This document shows, piece after piece, positions 51,868 through 63,492 of a stretch of 64,000 nucleotides of DNA; the stretch's first letter is position 1; each line of letters begins with the position of its first letter. The notes below the pieces were generated by a model. That model saw only the letters and a program-made list of their open reading frames with translations. It ran no database searches and was not told the DNA's origin. The DNA comes from Incurvaria masculella (lineage: Eukaryota; Arthropoda; Insecta; Lepidoptera; Incurvariidae), in NCBI GenBank assembly GCA_946894095.1, contig OX335660.1, positions 6,081,001 through 6,145,000 of the forward strand, in the 5' to 3' direction. Position numbers and translations under genes: made by a program.

Positions 51868-52274
51868 TTTTTATGCGATCTGACGTGGATGGCTAATACC
51901 ACACAACTACCGTTATGATATTAGAACAATACACCACATTCCCGAAGGAATTAGGTGCCATGCCAGGACCTTCCCTTTATGAGCACGGCTACATTGAACT
52001 GGATGGAAAACACGGACAATTTTTCATTGCCGCTTCGACCATCTTTTCATCCAATGCGATGGTACCAACCCGGGCGGGCTTAAACCCTACCATCTAGTAG
52101 GGGAAGGGGACCTACAATTTTACATGGATTCCGAACCATGGAGCAGCTCGCATTCGTGACGAAATGCACTTATCGAACTCTGAAAGAGAAAGACAGTGGT
52201 GCAAGTTGGTATTGAACCCGGGCCTCTGGTACGCTAGGTCAGTCCCCGCGCCACTCGGCTACGAGCCGCTCAAT
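51868..52274 (-). mobile_element. tRNA-headed SINE, inverted, best full-length copy
   Basis: Tail TTTTTTTATGCGATCTGACGTGGATGG, then the full body, ending in TGGTGCAAGTTGGTATTGAACCCGGG (box B reversed) and GCGCCACTCGGCTACGAGCCGCTC. About 405 bp; a good consensus seed. Confidence 0.88.
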
Positions 52275-52578
52275 GCGATAAAGTATTTTTACTGTAGTTA
52301 ATCTTATTTGTAGTCAGCGTTGTATATCGTATGCCAGTTCCTCCAACTCCATGCCAACCCATATCCAAAGACGTCCGCGGAACTGATCTCATTAGTGCTG
52401 CGTGCGCGATTTTCCGACATTTCCGCGCGGAGGTAATCCGATGGTTCAGGGCCGCGAACCCGCTCGGAGGTTGCTGAAAATGTCACGCGGGTGAATCGCG
52501 GGCGCCTTCTGGCCTGCGGGCCTCGTGACACACGTCACGCGCGTTCAGGCTTTCCGGAGCACGTACAAATGTAAACAT
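52275..52578. other. Unassigned, moderately GC-rich
   Basis: 52380-52560 is CpG-rich (CCGAACCCGCTCGG-like and CACGTCACGCGCG phrases). No exon in phase found. Confidence 0.3.
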
Positions 52579-53144
52579 TAAGGTGGGCCCGTAAGCATCA
52601 GAAAATGACGCTCCCCATACAAACGTAGTTTACTAATAATTTGAAAACAACTGTTCCAATTGGCTTGATATTTGGGACTTAAGAACGGCCCGTAAGCTAT
52701 GCTCCCCATACAAACGTAGTTTACTAATAATTTGAAAACAACTGTTCCAATTGGCTTGATATTTGGGACTTAAGAACGGCCCGTAAGCTATGCTCCCCAT
52801 ACAAACGTAGTTTACTAATAATTTGGAAACCGCTATTCCAATTAAATTGATATTTAATATCTAATATCAGGTAACAAATATCTGTGTCTGCATGCTTTTG
52901 TTTTTTTGAAAAATCCAAACCGACTGAAATAAAAGCAAAAATAAAATCTTCATACGAATTTTGTTTTCTCTATGGTTTGACTCAGAATACATTTATCGAA
53001 AAAACAAAGGCATGCAGACATAGATATTTGTAACCTAATATTAGATACCAAATATCAAGTAAGTTGGAACATTGGTTTTCAAATGATTAGTAAACTACGT
53101 TTGTATGGGAGGCGAAATTTTCAGGTGCTTACGGGCCGACCTTA
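52579..53144. mobile_element. ~566-bp element E, long inverted repeats, internal ~103-bp duplication
   Basis: Left TAAGGTGGGCCCGTAAGCA...CCATACAAACGTAGTTTACTAATAATTTG; right CAAATGATTAGTAAACTACGTTTGTATGGGAGG...TGCTTACGGGCCGACCTTA. CCCGTAAGCTATGCTCCCCATACAAACG starts three times (about 52690 and 52790 plus the left end). A near-identical piece runs off the window at 63870-64000. Confidence 0.85.
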
Positions 53145-53616
53145 ATATCAGGCTGACCTAGCAACACAGAAGGTGGCGCGACATCTGTAAGAATTGCACT
53201 ATTCTTTGCCGTGTGTGTTCTTTTTCAAATAAATATTTATCTATATTAAATATATTAAAATAAAATAAATAAAATATTTATTTATATTAAACAAAGGCCA
53301 AATTCCTCCGGCGGCACAATTGAAGTGTCGACACTTTTTTAGTTACATCCGTTCTCCTGTTATTTCTTCATCTCCATGGTCAAAACCCCTTCGTGACTAA
53401 TGCCCCACCCAGTATATGATGGATTTAAAATTGAAATACAAATCTTTCCACAGGGCTTTTCAATTTTCAAACGATTTTAGAGCCCCAGATATTAATCGAC
53501 TTCTGAGTATCTGGGTCCTCGAGTGCCTTTAGATAAATTGTTCCTAGAACTCACAAACAGATTTAGCCTTACGACGAATGGACACACCGACATAAATAAA
53601 GCCTAATAGAGTTCAT
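53145..53616. other. AT-rich intron, no gene
   Basis: TTATTTCTTCATCTCCATGG near 53360 resembles half of the 30-bp foldback insert. Otherwise unassigned. Confidence 0.4.
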
Positions 53617-54006
53617 CCAGCTCGTGGTGTAGGGGCGAGAGGACTTGCCTTTCGTGCGAGAAGTTATGGGTTCAAATCCTCGCGCCGATCATGCACCACT
53701 TTATTTATCTTTCTGAGTTGGATAAGTGCATTTCGTTATGAATGCGAGCTGTTCCATGGTTCGGCACGCATATAAAACTGTCGCCCTACCCTACTAGGTT
53801 GTAGGATTTGTACCACCGCTTTGGATAAAACTTTGGTTAAAGCGGGAATGAAAGTCCCGTGTTTTCCATCCAGCTCAGTGTAGCCGTGCTCATAAAGAGA
53901 AGGCCTTGGCATGGCACCTAATTCCTTCGGGAAATAGGTGTATTGGGCTAATATCATGACGGTAGTTGTGTGCTATTAGCCATCCATGTCAGGTTCCATA
54001 AAACAT
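53617..54006 (+). mobile_element. tRNA-headed SINE, full length
   Basis: AGCTCGTGGTGTAGGGGCGAGAGGAC, GGGTTCAAATCCTCGCGCC, GAGTTGGATAAGTGCATTTCG, GGCCTTGGCATGGCACC, GCCATCCATGTCAGGTTCCATAAAA. Confidence 0.86.
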
Positions 54007-54021
54007 ATTATATTATATATT

Positions 54022-54402
54022 AGAGCGTCTTCTGGTTCAGGGACTTGCTTTGAATGCCAAAGGTCATGAGCTCAAATCCCCGCCCCGTTGATGCATCACA
54101 TGATTTCTGTTGACATCTCGTATTCGTGACGAAATGCACTTATCCAGCTTTTTGTCACGAATGCGAGCTGATCCATGGTTCGGAATCCATGTAAAACTGT
54201 GGGTCTCCTTCCCCTATTAGGTAGGGGTAAGTCTGCACGGGCCGGTACCATCGCATTGGATTAAAAACATGGTCAAAACGCAAATGAAAAGTTTTCCATG
54301 TTTTCAATGCAGTTTTACGTAACCGTTCTCATGTCAGGAAGGTCCTGGCATGGCTCCTAAATCCTTCGGGATTGCAGCACAAGTTACAGGTCTAAAATCA
54401 TG
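54022..54402 (+). mobile_element. tRNA-headed SINE, diverged
   Basis: AGAGCGTCTTCTGGTTCAGGGAC, GAGCTCAAATCCCCGCCCC, TTGTCACGAATGCGAGCTG, CCGGTACCATCGCATTGG, GGTCCTGGCATGGCTCC. A short inverted duplication (ATTCGTGACGAAATGCACTTATCCAGC) sits inside at about 54122. Confidence 0.78.
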
Positions 54403-56512
54403 TTCAGTTACATTTTGCAAGAATGCTTTTATATTTGTCGATGATTGATGTACCTGCATATGGCGGCTACTTTTAGATTTTTATCATTAATCCTTATTAC
54501 CTTTCTGTTTATTGAATTGATAATGTGGCTATTGTAAATGCGAGTAAGCACTTAATCCATTGATGGTCTTTTACGTTAGTTTATAGCAAATTCTCAACTC
54601 CCAATGCGTAATTATCTTTGTCTTATCGACTACGAACGAAGACGATTTTAATCCTATTTCTCTTATTCTTGAACAGTATTTAATTAATGTTTGAATATTT
54701 CTTATTTCTGGTTTCATATTTTTTTTTAATTAAAGTGCCAGAACTTAGAAGTTCTTTAAATTAACCTAGACACGAGGGAAAGATGCGGAGATGCCGGTGC
54801 TATCAATGCTGAATTTATCCCACATCTGTCTATGTTTGGTCGGGGAAGACAGAGATAAAACGTGTAGTTGAATGAGTCAAATCCCATATAGTGAAGTTGC
54901 AATAACAGAGACTTACCGAGAGAGAGAGGGGTCAGGGGGAGAGATATAAAGAGACAGATTTATAGGAAGTGAAAGACAGAGTGAAATACAGGGCAGGGAA
55001 GGATGAACCGCACCACGCGGAGAGATTAGAAGAAAATACGAGAAAGGAAAAGATGAACAATAAGTTGAGAGACAAGTGAAGACAGATGAATGGGAAGCAA
55101 ATTAACGTAAAGTGAGGCATGACATTTTAGGTCAAGATGACCCTGTTGATCGAGCACACGTTATATGAATACAATTTGAATAAGAAGCGAAAAATAACTA
55201 GGTTGTTTGCCATTGACAGATAGTATTGATCCCGTAATCAGGCATGTATTATGTTTATCTCAGATCTTATCATCTGTCATCGGTCAGTGTGCTGCAAAAA
55301 TTGCCAAGTGCAAGTCCATGGACGAATAGAACAGACGTGTCGGCGTCTAGTACGTAGCAGACTCGCGTGCATCATCCAATACTCGTAGTATTATCAGCTA
55401 CTTTTGCTGATTTTTTTCCCTTGTTGTTTGTTGCTTTTAGAGAAATCGTGAATTATTTGTCGACATTGGTAACCGTTGCACATTTAACAATATCTTCTTT
55501 ATGATCTCCAAGATTACCAATCAGGATATAGAATGCAACAAATGGTGACCTCTCGGAGAACCTTCGCGTATCGTCATATTCAACTTTACGATCATAACTA
55601 AACATCTAAGTATTTCAAAATTGATAACGAATATTTCCCAATATAGGTGCACCATTCAGAACAATCGAACTTTTGAATGGCGTGTTGTGAATGAACTTCA
55701 GTGGACATTTTGATATTACCAATTGATGAGGCATCATCAATTATATCGTCGACGAAGACTGACCTTCCGCTGGTCTGGGATAAGTGATGACACTGTACGT
55801 GGCGAAGTTCGCTGAGGAGGTCCCTGTGAAGCGGCCGCCGCGACGAAGGCACGCGCCCGCGATCAAGGTCCAGGTGAAATGGGGAACTATCTGGATTCGT
55901 ACTTACATATTCCGGCAGATAACTAGAGCCCAACGACCACGAGATACGTTCGCAGGAACTGATATTTTTGTCGCAATTGGGGCTGCGAATTAACGGCCAC
56001 TATGAGCCGCTTTGTACTCGCTGTTGCTGCGATCCGATACAGCTTCCCGGTTCATCGTATCATGTTGTTCTTTGTTTCCCAAAACCATTTTCCTTATTAT
56101 TTTTCCCAAGGCTGTTTCGAGACACTACTATACGAACTACAAGAATGGCACGCCCATTGTCATGAAATGGATTGTCCTTATTACACCATGGTCCACCGAA
56201 AATATTCCCAAAGCAACTTGTGCTACCCCGGCATCTCCCCTTTTCTCACCATTGAAGTTGACGGTTATCTTTTCCATTTGCGTTTCGACCAACGAGAAAA
56301 TATCGTTGGTATCTCTCACTCAGGATTATACAACCAACCCTACCGTTTGGTACTGAACTACGGTTTGGTATGAGTTCCATCACATGTAGTTATTGCAGCG
56401 TAGCCACGAGTTCGTGCAAAACGTCTATGTAGTTAGTTCGCTTACGAATTCGGGAAGCGTAACATTGATTGTTTGTTGCGCTAAATAGCTTCCTGGGAAG
56501 TTCTTAAGAAGA
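54403..56512. other. Intron 5' of exon 4, no gene recognised
   Basis: About 2.1 kb. 54900-55100 is purine-rich (GAGAGAGAGAGGGG, GAGACAGA). Overlapping frames of 114-123 codons at 56002-56373 have no domain signature. CGCTTACGAATTCGGG near 56438 belongs to the dispersed phrase noted at 5729. Confidence 0.4.
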
Positions 56513-56874
56513 TAATGTGGCGATCGAGTTCCATGCGATGGCTCGTGCCTGTTTCCTCTGTCAAATTAATGTGTATTTTTTTTCTGAAATTTTGCATATT
56601 ATATAAATGAACCAAGAGTACGTCTGTACATTTTAGTTTTTTTGATAATTCATCTTATATCCATCTTTATATCTATCTTATCCCTTTAAAGGATTTGTAT
56701 CAAAATGGTTAAGGGCGTATATCATGGATATAAGTTATGTTATCAAAATAATCGTAACTTACAGACGTAGCTGTCAGTTGGTTTATTTAATGTGCAACAT
56801 TTCAGAAAAATATATCTTTATTTGACTGAGGAAACCAGGTGCGAGCCATTGTATGGAACTCGGTCACCTCATTA
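56513..56874. mobile_element. Foldback MITE F upstream of exon 4
   Basis: TAATGTGGCGATCGAGTTCCATGCGATGGCTCG...CTGAAATTTTGCATATT on the left; AATGTGCAACATTTCAG...CCATTGTATGGAACTCGGTCACCTCATTA on the right. The centre (ACTTACAGACG / GTACGTCTGTACATTTT; CTTATATCCAT) is also symmetrical. Confidence 0.82.
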
Positions 56875-57088
56875 GTGTTCTTACGTATCATTAGAAGTCG
56901 AGAAAATCTGTAGTAAGCGAATTCGTAAGCAAACTCACTCGCCGGCGATTCCGTTTTTGTATGTAAAAGTGGCTCCGTCGCCCCCATACGAGCTAGTTTC
57001 TGTTGTTACTCCCGTCCTTCCATGTCCGCTGGCCCGGGCGGTTCTTCCAGTACAATCAGTACATGACGGTTGTCTCTCGTGTCCGCAG

Positions 57089-57209
57089 CGCCACCACGGC
57101 ATCTCGGCGTCGTCATGCAGCGACGGATCTCTCCTCAGCGTCGGCTCCTCGGAGATGGACGAGGACTCCAGCGCGCACGACTCCTCCGGCCGGCACCCGC
57201 CCGACTACA
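57089..57209 (+). CDS. CRACD-like gene, Ser/Asp-rich exon
   Basis: Acceptor CTCGTGTCCGCAG, donor TACA|GTCAGT. Forty codons plus one base: RHHGISASSCSDGSLLSVGS, then SEMDEDSSAHDSSGRHPPDY. Rich in Ser next to Asp/Glu, so casein-kinase-like sites are plausible. Phase 0 in, 1 out, matching exons 3 and 5. No other host sequence separates it from the two flanking MITEs by more than ~215 bases. Confidence 0.78.
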
Positions 57210-57259
57210 GTCAGTACACGCCTTGTCCAATCTTTGGAAACGATCCTGCGTTAAGAGAA

Positions 57260-57580
57260 TAATGAGGTGATCGAGTTTCGTACCTATTTCCTGTGCCAAT
57301 TTAAGAAATATGTTTCTGATATTTTGCACATTAAATATATCAACTGTGACCTACGTCTGTACCTTTTGATTTGTTGATAACTAAACTTATATCCATGATA
57401 TACGGCCATAAACATTTAGAGGTTTCTATCGTGGATATAAGATAAGTTATCAAACGAATCAAAACGTACAGACATAGCTTTTGGTTTATTTAAGTAATGT
57501 ACAAAATTTCAGAAACATATTTCTAAATTTGACTCAGGAAACCGGCATAAGCTATTGTATCGAATTCGATCACCTCATTA
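57260..57580. mobile_element. Foldback MITE F downstream of exon 4
   Basis: TAATGAGGTGATCGAGTTTCGTACC...AAGAAATATGTTTCTGATATTTTGCACATT; right ATGTACAAAATTTCAGAAACATATTTC...GAATTCGATCACCTCATTA. ACTTATATCCATGATA/GTGGATATAAGATAAGTTATC in the centre. TAATGAGGTGA/TCACCTCATTA are the termini. Confidence 0.87.
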
Positions 57581-57870
57581 TCCTCTTAATAAACAGAAAC
57601 CCTGTTCCTGATAAACCCACATCATTCTCTTGAAATGAATACAAGGTTTTGTCCCTTTCTCTAGAATTCGAAAATGCATCAATTGAAAAGACATAACAGT
57701 GTCCCTTTCATTAATAAACCCAGATCATTTTCTGAATAGTTATGCTAGGTTTTGTCCCTTTCTCTAGAATTCGAAACTGCATCAATTCAAAGGACAAAAC
57801 ATTGTCACTTTTACTAATAAATCCAGATAATTCTCTAAACAGTTATACAATGTTTTGTCCTTTACATTGG
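57581..57870 (+). repeat. ~103-bp tandem repeat, about 2.5 units
   Basis: ATAAACCCA.ATCATT.TCT...AGGTTTTGTCCCTTTCTCTAGAATTCGAAA.TGCATCAATT.AAA starts at about 57612, 57714 and 57818. Intronic. Confidence 0.75.
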
Positions 57871-58024
57871 CATGCAGTTTATAAATCGAGAGATTGGATC
57901 AAGACCCACACGTGGTCAGTTCTACTTGATCCAATAGGCAGCGTCATGTTAATACATATTTTTTCTTAAAATGGTCTACTTAAGTAAAATAACCTAAGTC
58001 ACTTTTGGTTTTTTATCTTGAGCT

Positions 58025-58240
58025 AAAGCTGCACTGGGCGAGGTTGGGTCCTATACGTGGGTGACTATACGACGGTTGACGCTGGTTGCGTTTCGGAATC
58101 CGTGTCTTGATTGGTACTATCACGTTGAATGACAATTCAAATTCCATCCTGTTCAATGCATCCGTGCATAAGGAAGCTTGTTCCCATGTGGTGTGTTGCA
58201 CTAATCAGTTTTTCGTGCAGTTACATAAAAAAAAACACGT
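58025..58240 (+). mobile_element. 5S-headed SINE next to the exon 5 acceptor
   Basis: Head AAGCTGCACTGGGCGAGGTTGGGTCC + ACGTGGGTGACTATACGACGGTTGACGC + TTTCGGAATCCG; body ACTATCACGTTGAATG, CATCCTGTTCAATGCATCCGTG, TGTTCCCATGTGGTGTGTTG; tail GTTACATAAAAAAAAAC. The tail ends about 15 bases before the acceptor CAG at 58250-58252. Confidence 0.75.
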
Positions 58241-58252
58241 TGCCTGTTGCAG

Positions 58253-58365
58253 GGGGCGAGCCGCCGACAGGGGTCGCGCCGCTCAGTCATTCGGCCGCAA
58301 AACACAAGATGGCGGTCCGGCCGCGACGCACGCACGGCGCGCCGAGACGCAAGAAAAACATTCCT
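58253..58365 (+). CDS. CRACD-like gene, DUF4592 core exon (AAKHKMAVRP)
   Basis: Acceptor GCCTGTTGCAG, donor CCT|GTACGT. Phase 1 in, 0 out. It encodes GEPPTGVAPL, then SHSAAKHKMAVRPRRTHG, APRRKKNIP. S.AAKH(K)(M/L)AV(R/K)P plus a following basic cluster is the most conserved block of vertebrate CRACD/KIAA1211 proteins and the main reason for the family call. The acceptor sits directly after a SINE tail. Confidence 0.88.
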
Positions 58366-59153
58366 GTACGTCGCCTTGAGTAAATAAACCGTTGAAAGAC
58401 TAGAACTTAAATATTGGAGATCCGAGAGCGACTTTGAATTCTGACATGGAATAGTTGAATCCTTTGAGGGACCTTTCTTTCGAGGGAATATAGATTGGAT
58501 GGTAAAAAAGTACCGACTTGGTAAAGTGGAAAAACTCCCGTAACTTGCGTCACTTTGACACATTTTGTAAGGATCTATCTTTTGATACTTGTTAGTATTA
58601 CTTAACTACTTTTGCTTAGTCTTAGATTAACTCAAGACTCAGAAGACTCACAAAGGCAGAACTTATCTCGGCTCCTATAAGCCCTCTTATTGGTCCCTTG
58701 CCCTAACATGTTGTGTAGGTTCCAGCACTTAAGAATATTCATGTGGTCCAATGCGTTTCTTTCCGTGCATTTCGTAAGTGATTTTTTGTTCTTGTTAAAT
58801 CCACATTAAACCGTGGGTTTACCTTCCTTAGTTACTGTGTGGTAGTAATAGAACGGGTTAGTACAATTGAATTAATGATGATCGAAGAGGCAAAGTTTCA
58901 TGTTTGTACCAGTTCATAGTAACCGTGCAATGTAAGGGATGTTTTGGCATGGCACTGAGTTCTCATGTGTTGTGTCGGGCTTATATCATGACGGTAGGTG
59001 TGGTATTAGCCATTCATGTCCAGTTACATAAAAACATCATTATTATAGCTGTTGAATTAAAACATCGCACTGTGTTACGCCTATTATAATAATTAATTAA
59101 TATAAAATTTTAATGTTAACTGTAAAATTTATGTACAATTTCCACTGTTTCAG
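58366..59153 (+). mobile_element. Intron with a diverged SINE at about 58795-59035
   Basis: GAACGGGTTAGTACAATTGAATTAATG, GTACCAGTTCATAGTAACCGTG, TTTTGGCATGGCACTGAG, CATGACGGTAGGTGTGGTATTAGCCATTCATGTCCAG, TTACATAAAAAC. The rest of the intron is unassigned. Confidence 0.65.
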
Positions 59154-59253
59154 ATTGCTGCGCAGGCCCTGCCCATCACGCCTGAGCTAAACGAAGAAAT
59201 GATGCGAAGCGCTACTCCTGATGTTGCACACAAAAGCTCAGAAGTTGTTACTG
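59154..59253 (+). CDS. CRACD-like gene, short linking exon
   Basis: Acceptor TCCACTGTTTCAG, donor ACTG|GTTTGT. Thirty-three codons plus one base: IAAQALPITPELNEEMMRSA, then TPDVAHKSSEVVT. Amphipathic start; unknown function. Phase 0 in, 1 out, matching exon 7. No alternative frame is open through it when joined to exon 5. Confidence 0.8.
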
Positions 59254-59959
59254 GTTTGTATATTTCCTAGCAAGCACAGTTCTCTTACATTCAATGGCAG
59301 GCACTTACTGCAAAGATGATAATTTTTTTTTTATTTATTAGGAGGAATCACAGATACAGATAAAGTAATAAAACAGTTAGTAAGCAAAATACTATATCCT
59401 AACCTATTCCTCGCTAATTAATTTATACATAAATTAGAGTGACAGTATAGCAAGTCCTATTGAGCAATGTTTTTTTTATTTTGTGCTTATTTATATATTA
59501 ATGATGGTAAAAAATTGTCCAAATAAGTGTCTGTAATGGAGTCAACATGATGATGTCAGGATCTAAGCAGTTAACCCAATGTACCTCTCGTGTAATGGAA
59601 ATCGAAAATCACAATAATATTGATGATATTATGAATGATGAACAATCAGAGTCTTCCTGAAATAGAAAATTCTTAAAAGAACAGGTATTATTTTAAATGT
59701 TGATGATGATAACTAGCCAAAGTTGAGCATTCGGTTGTTCAACCTTGAGTGCCATGCGAATACACCAACAAGGCGAGAGCGAATCTATTATCTGAAACAT
59801 AACAACTGTGATGCAAAGTGTTATCACCGCATTCACTTAATTTCCAAGAACAGCAAGTTTACGGCGCAGCATTTTTACATGTATTTTTTTTACTTTTCAA
59901 CATCAGTTAAAGAGACTAGGTAAGAAACTGTTTAACACTGAATTGTTTAATCATTCCAG
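59254..59959. other. Last intron, AT-rich, no repeat recognised
   Basis: Ends TTTAATCATTCCAG. A 66-codon frame inside is not in phase with the gene and has no motif. Confidence 0.5.
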
Positions 59960-62900
59960 AATCATTCTCTTCATCGACAACCACGAAGAAGATATCTGTT
60001 AAGGAAGCTCAGTCCCAGTTCACTAAGGATTTAAACAGGGTCCTGGAGTCGACTCCTGGAGATGTGAAATTGAAGTCCTCCTCCCTGCCCCCAGGACTCG
60101 CTCTGAGCCAACTCGTCGGGCAGTCCCCAGCCAAACTTAGCCTTGCAGATCCTCAGGATTCTCCAAGATCCTCAATTAAACGCAGCAAGTCCAGCTCTCA
60201 GGGAAAGTTCTTGAGGGATGACTCCCCCCAATCTGCTCTTGCTAGCGTCAGCGAGCAACACAACCATGCTTGCAGGACTGAAGAGAGAATATCCAGGCAT
60301 AAAAAGCACGAGGAGGAAGAAAAGAAGTCAAAGTCTGAGAAGAAAAGTGAGAATGAATATACTCGAACCTCCACTAAGAAAGAAGAATCGTTCTTCAGCC
60401 GTTTGCTCCTAAGGAAAAGTGGGAAGAAAGTTAAAAAAGAGGCAGATGAATTGCACGATAGCAAGAAGGTAAAGCTTCCCGATAAGATAGTGAGCCAACA
60501 GTATAGGTCTGTCGATCGAGAGTACACAAGCAGCATGGCATACAGTGAGTATCAACACAGATCTCACAGCACCGAGAGAAGCGCCCATAAGTCTGCAGGT
60601 CAGAGGGCCTTCGCCAATCAGGTGCACAGGCGTTTGGATAACAAGGGCACTTATGTCAATGATAATGTATTCAAGGAGCTTCACAATGTATCCAAAAAAT
60701 CCGTTATAGATTACGGAGCAAATGATCTCAAAATAGCTGAAGAAACAGATAAGATGTTGAATATGGATATTAATCTGAAATATGCTTATAATAAGAACGA
60801 TGACAAATCAAAGAGGCACACTACAAAGGAATCTAACTATAGACATGATGCTTTCACCCTTCACGGGCCGGAAATGATTAAGCGACCCCCGCTTTCGGTT
60901 CAAAGACTTATCGATCCATACACTTCCTCTAAAGCATTTATAAGTAACGAGGTAGCAAATCTCTCTAGAGAAAACAGCCACTTGTCCCCAACACTTGTCG
61001 AAGAACTTACAGATGGCCCGCTTCTCAACCCCCGTCAACGCCCAGGGCACAACGACTTTGTCTTCCACAGCGGTAGCATGCCCAAGAATATACCCTATTT
61101 CAACCAAAATTTAAAGCTATCAGCTTCAGCGTCACCACCAAGGAGTGTGCTTCATCAAAGCTCTGAGAATGTCAAACATCTCAATCGCTCAACAGATTTT
61201 TCGTCTGTTAGCTTTGTGAGCAAAGATCGAGAAGAACTTATCCTACCGAGATTCAGCCGCAATGAGCCTTCTGAAACTCCATTCTTCCCAGCGGTGATCC
61301 AGCAGGAAGTTGAAAAAGATCTCGTCTCTGGGCTAAAATCTCTTGGAGAGGAATTTGTAGAGCAACGAAGCTCGATAGGAAAATCTCACAGCTTCAGGCA
61401 TCATTCGGAGGCTAACTCAATTAGCTCTCAGGAGAATCAGATGCCGAGCTTACCTGCGATTGTGGGTATTTCGGAGCCGCTTATGGAGAGTTGGGAGGTG
61501 AACTACCGACGCACTGTCAGCCATGACTCAGCAAGGTTCAACGACAGAAGTGATGACAACAAGAGGTTGTCTGCTCGAAATTACAATGTGTTAAATCCTA
61601 GCGACAACTATGATAGTCTTCCTAGTACCGACAGCAGCTACCTTGATAGTCTCAAAGGTGAACCCAATCAGGAGGACAGAAAATCTATGTTTCTAAATAT
61701 TCATAATGAAAGCCGCAAGAGGGACAGTGATATTTCACAAATAGAGGCTAAAATCGATACTATAATTGGATCACCTAAACCTTTTATTTCATCCGTACTC
61801 AAATCAAGCTCCCTCGATAGTGTTAAGAGTTTGACCGATAGACCTACGACAATGGAGGAAAGAAGAAAGACTATTTCAGTCGAGAGTGCTCTGAGCCATG
61901 GTGCTAAAAATCCACTAGGTGAAAGGGATGCAACAGATATCCGCAAATACGAGCAGGATGGCTTTGTGTCAATAACTCACTTGAATAAAGATCCAAATTC
62001 TAACCACATAAAGTCTTGCGAGCTACCCAAAGTTACCAAAAGCGACGAGAAACTGCAAATTAATTCCAAACCAGGTCTCCCAGAGTTTCTAAAGATTCAA
62101 CTCAACAAAGTAGACTCCAAGCCAGCCACTAATGTTGTTCTTACTGCAAACGTCACTCCTAAGAAACCTGAGCCTGTTCTAGTTGAAACTGCACCAGCTG
62201 AAACTACAATTGAAATTGATAAAGACTCAAATGAAAGCCCCCTACAAATTTATTTACGGAAGACAGGATCCCAACAGCTACTGAACAGGAGTCTCGAATT
62301 TTTAGGAGAGGATTCACCTCCTCAGAAGGTTTGCGATAAGCCGATGGTTCCGAATCGGAACTCTCCTCTTAATGCTAGGAAAACACTTCCTCCGCAGAGT
62401 CCAACCACTCCAAAAATGTTCATCAAGAGGAAAGCCACTAGTATCGACTTACCTGAAGTGAAGCAAGAGAAATCAAGAAATAATTCTCTTAGCACTGACA
62501 ATAGTAACGAAAGGATTTACGAAAATATTTCGATGGATCAGAAATCATACTCAAGTTTTGGTAGCAAGACTTCCTTACAAAGTAGTGACAGCAATGAGGC
62601 CAAAACTCCAGAACGACAGGAAGATGGTGTAGTGTATCGCAGAAAGCCAATCATGATCCCAAAAGAGCACCGTAATGGTTCAAAACACGATGACGAACCG
62701 GAACTCATGAAAGTATTCGCGCGGAGATCTCTTAAACTGAAGGATTCCGAAGCTGAAACTCTTGCTCAGGAGATAGCGGAAGGGAAAAGTGCGAAAGGAG
62801 AACTAGTTGACAATGTCTTTGCAAGTAAGACAAAGAAGAATGAATTTAACTCCTCGATTAAATCTCGTGACAGTGATAAAGAGAATGAGGACCAAATTAA

Positions 62901-63492
62901 CCATGATGGCAACACTGATCAAAAGAACAATGACACTGATGCGAACAAGAGAAACAACGATAGGATTCCAAACATACAGAACCGCACAACTCCTTTCAGT
63001 GGATCACAATACCAACGAAGTATCAGTGTGACTAGTGTCAGTAGTATCCCAGGAAATCCCAAAAGGGACAGTGCTCCTGCTCAAATGAAAAGCGAAGTTA
63101 ACAGATACAAGAAAGAGGTATCCGATTCTACACCTGAGAAGCGACTTCGCAACCGCACTTTTCCAGATCCTTCCAATGACCGAGAAGATATTAAAATCGC
63201 TACCAAGACTGAAGCCTACAAAGTGGACACAATACCAAAAAGGCCTTTGTGGATGCACCATAAAAAGGAAGATGAATCCAAGAAGACCATCCGAAAAGAT
63301 GACAAGATGAACAATGAGAGGGAGGAAACGGTAGAAGAGACCAAGGAGTGGAAGCAGAGAGAAGAGAAAGAGTTAGAAAAGGAGTGCGAGAATGAAGAAA
63401 CGGGGGAAGCGGATGGGTCGCCGCAATTCAAGGGGATTTTGCAGATGCGGGCAGAGTGGGAGAGACGAGCCAAGCAGGGCATGACCAAATAG
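59960..63492 (+). CDS. CRACD-like gene, large last coding exon
   Basis: Acceptor TTCCAG, then about 1,177 codons to the TAG at 63490-63492. Starts ESFSSSTTTKKISVKEAQSQ. Ser-, Lys- and Glu-rich, low complexity and probably disordered. Landmarks (counting from the GTG at 60064): a KHEEEEKKSKSEKK charged run near 80, FFSRLLLRKSGKK at 110-122, PGLPEFLKIQLNKV at 670-683, RRKPIMIPKEHR near 860, ELMKVFARRSLKLKD at 880-894, an acidic-basic helix-prone stretch from about 1080, and PQFKGILQMRAEWERRAKQ at 1120-1138. Short Trp/Phe motifs at the end resemble the WLALAKRKAKAW-type C-terminus of vertebrate CRACD. No signal peptide or membrane segment. Expected cytoplasmic or cytoskeletal. Confidence 0.92.

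Noticed and set aside
56002..56373. Frames of 123 and 114 codons upstream of exon 4
   Set aside because: Two overlapping frames on the same strand, no homology recognised, and neither has splice sites in phase with the gene.
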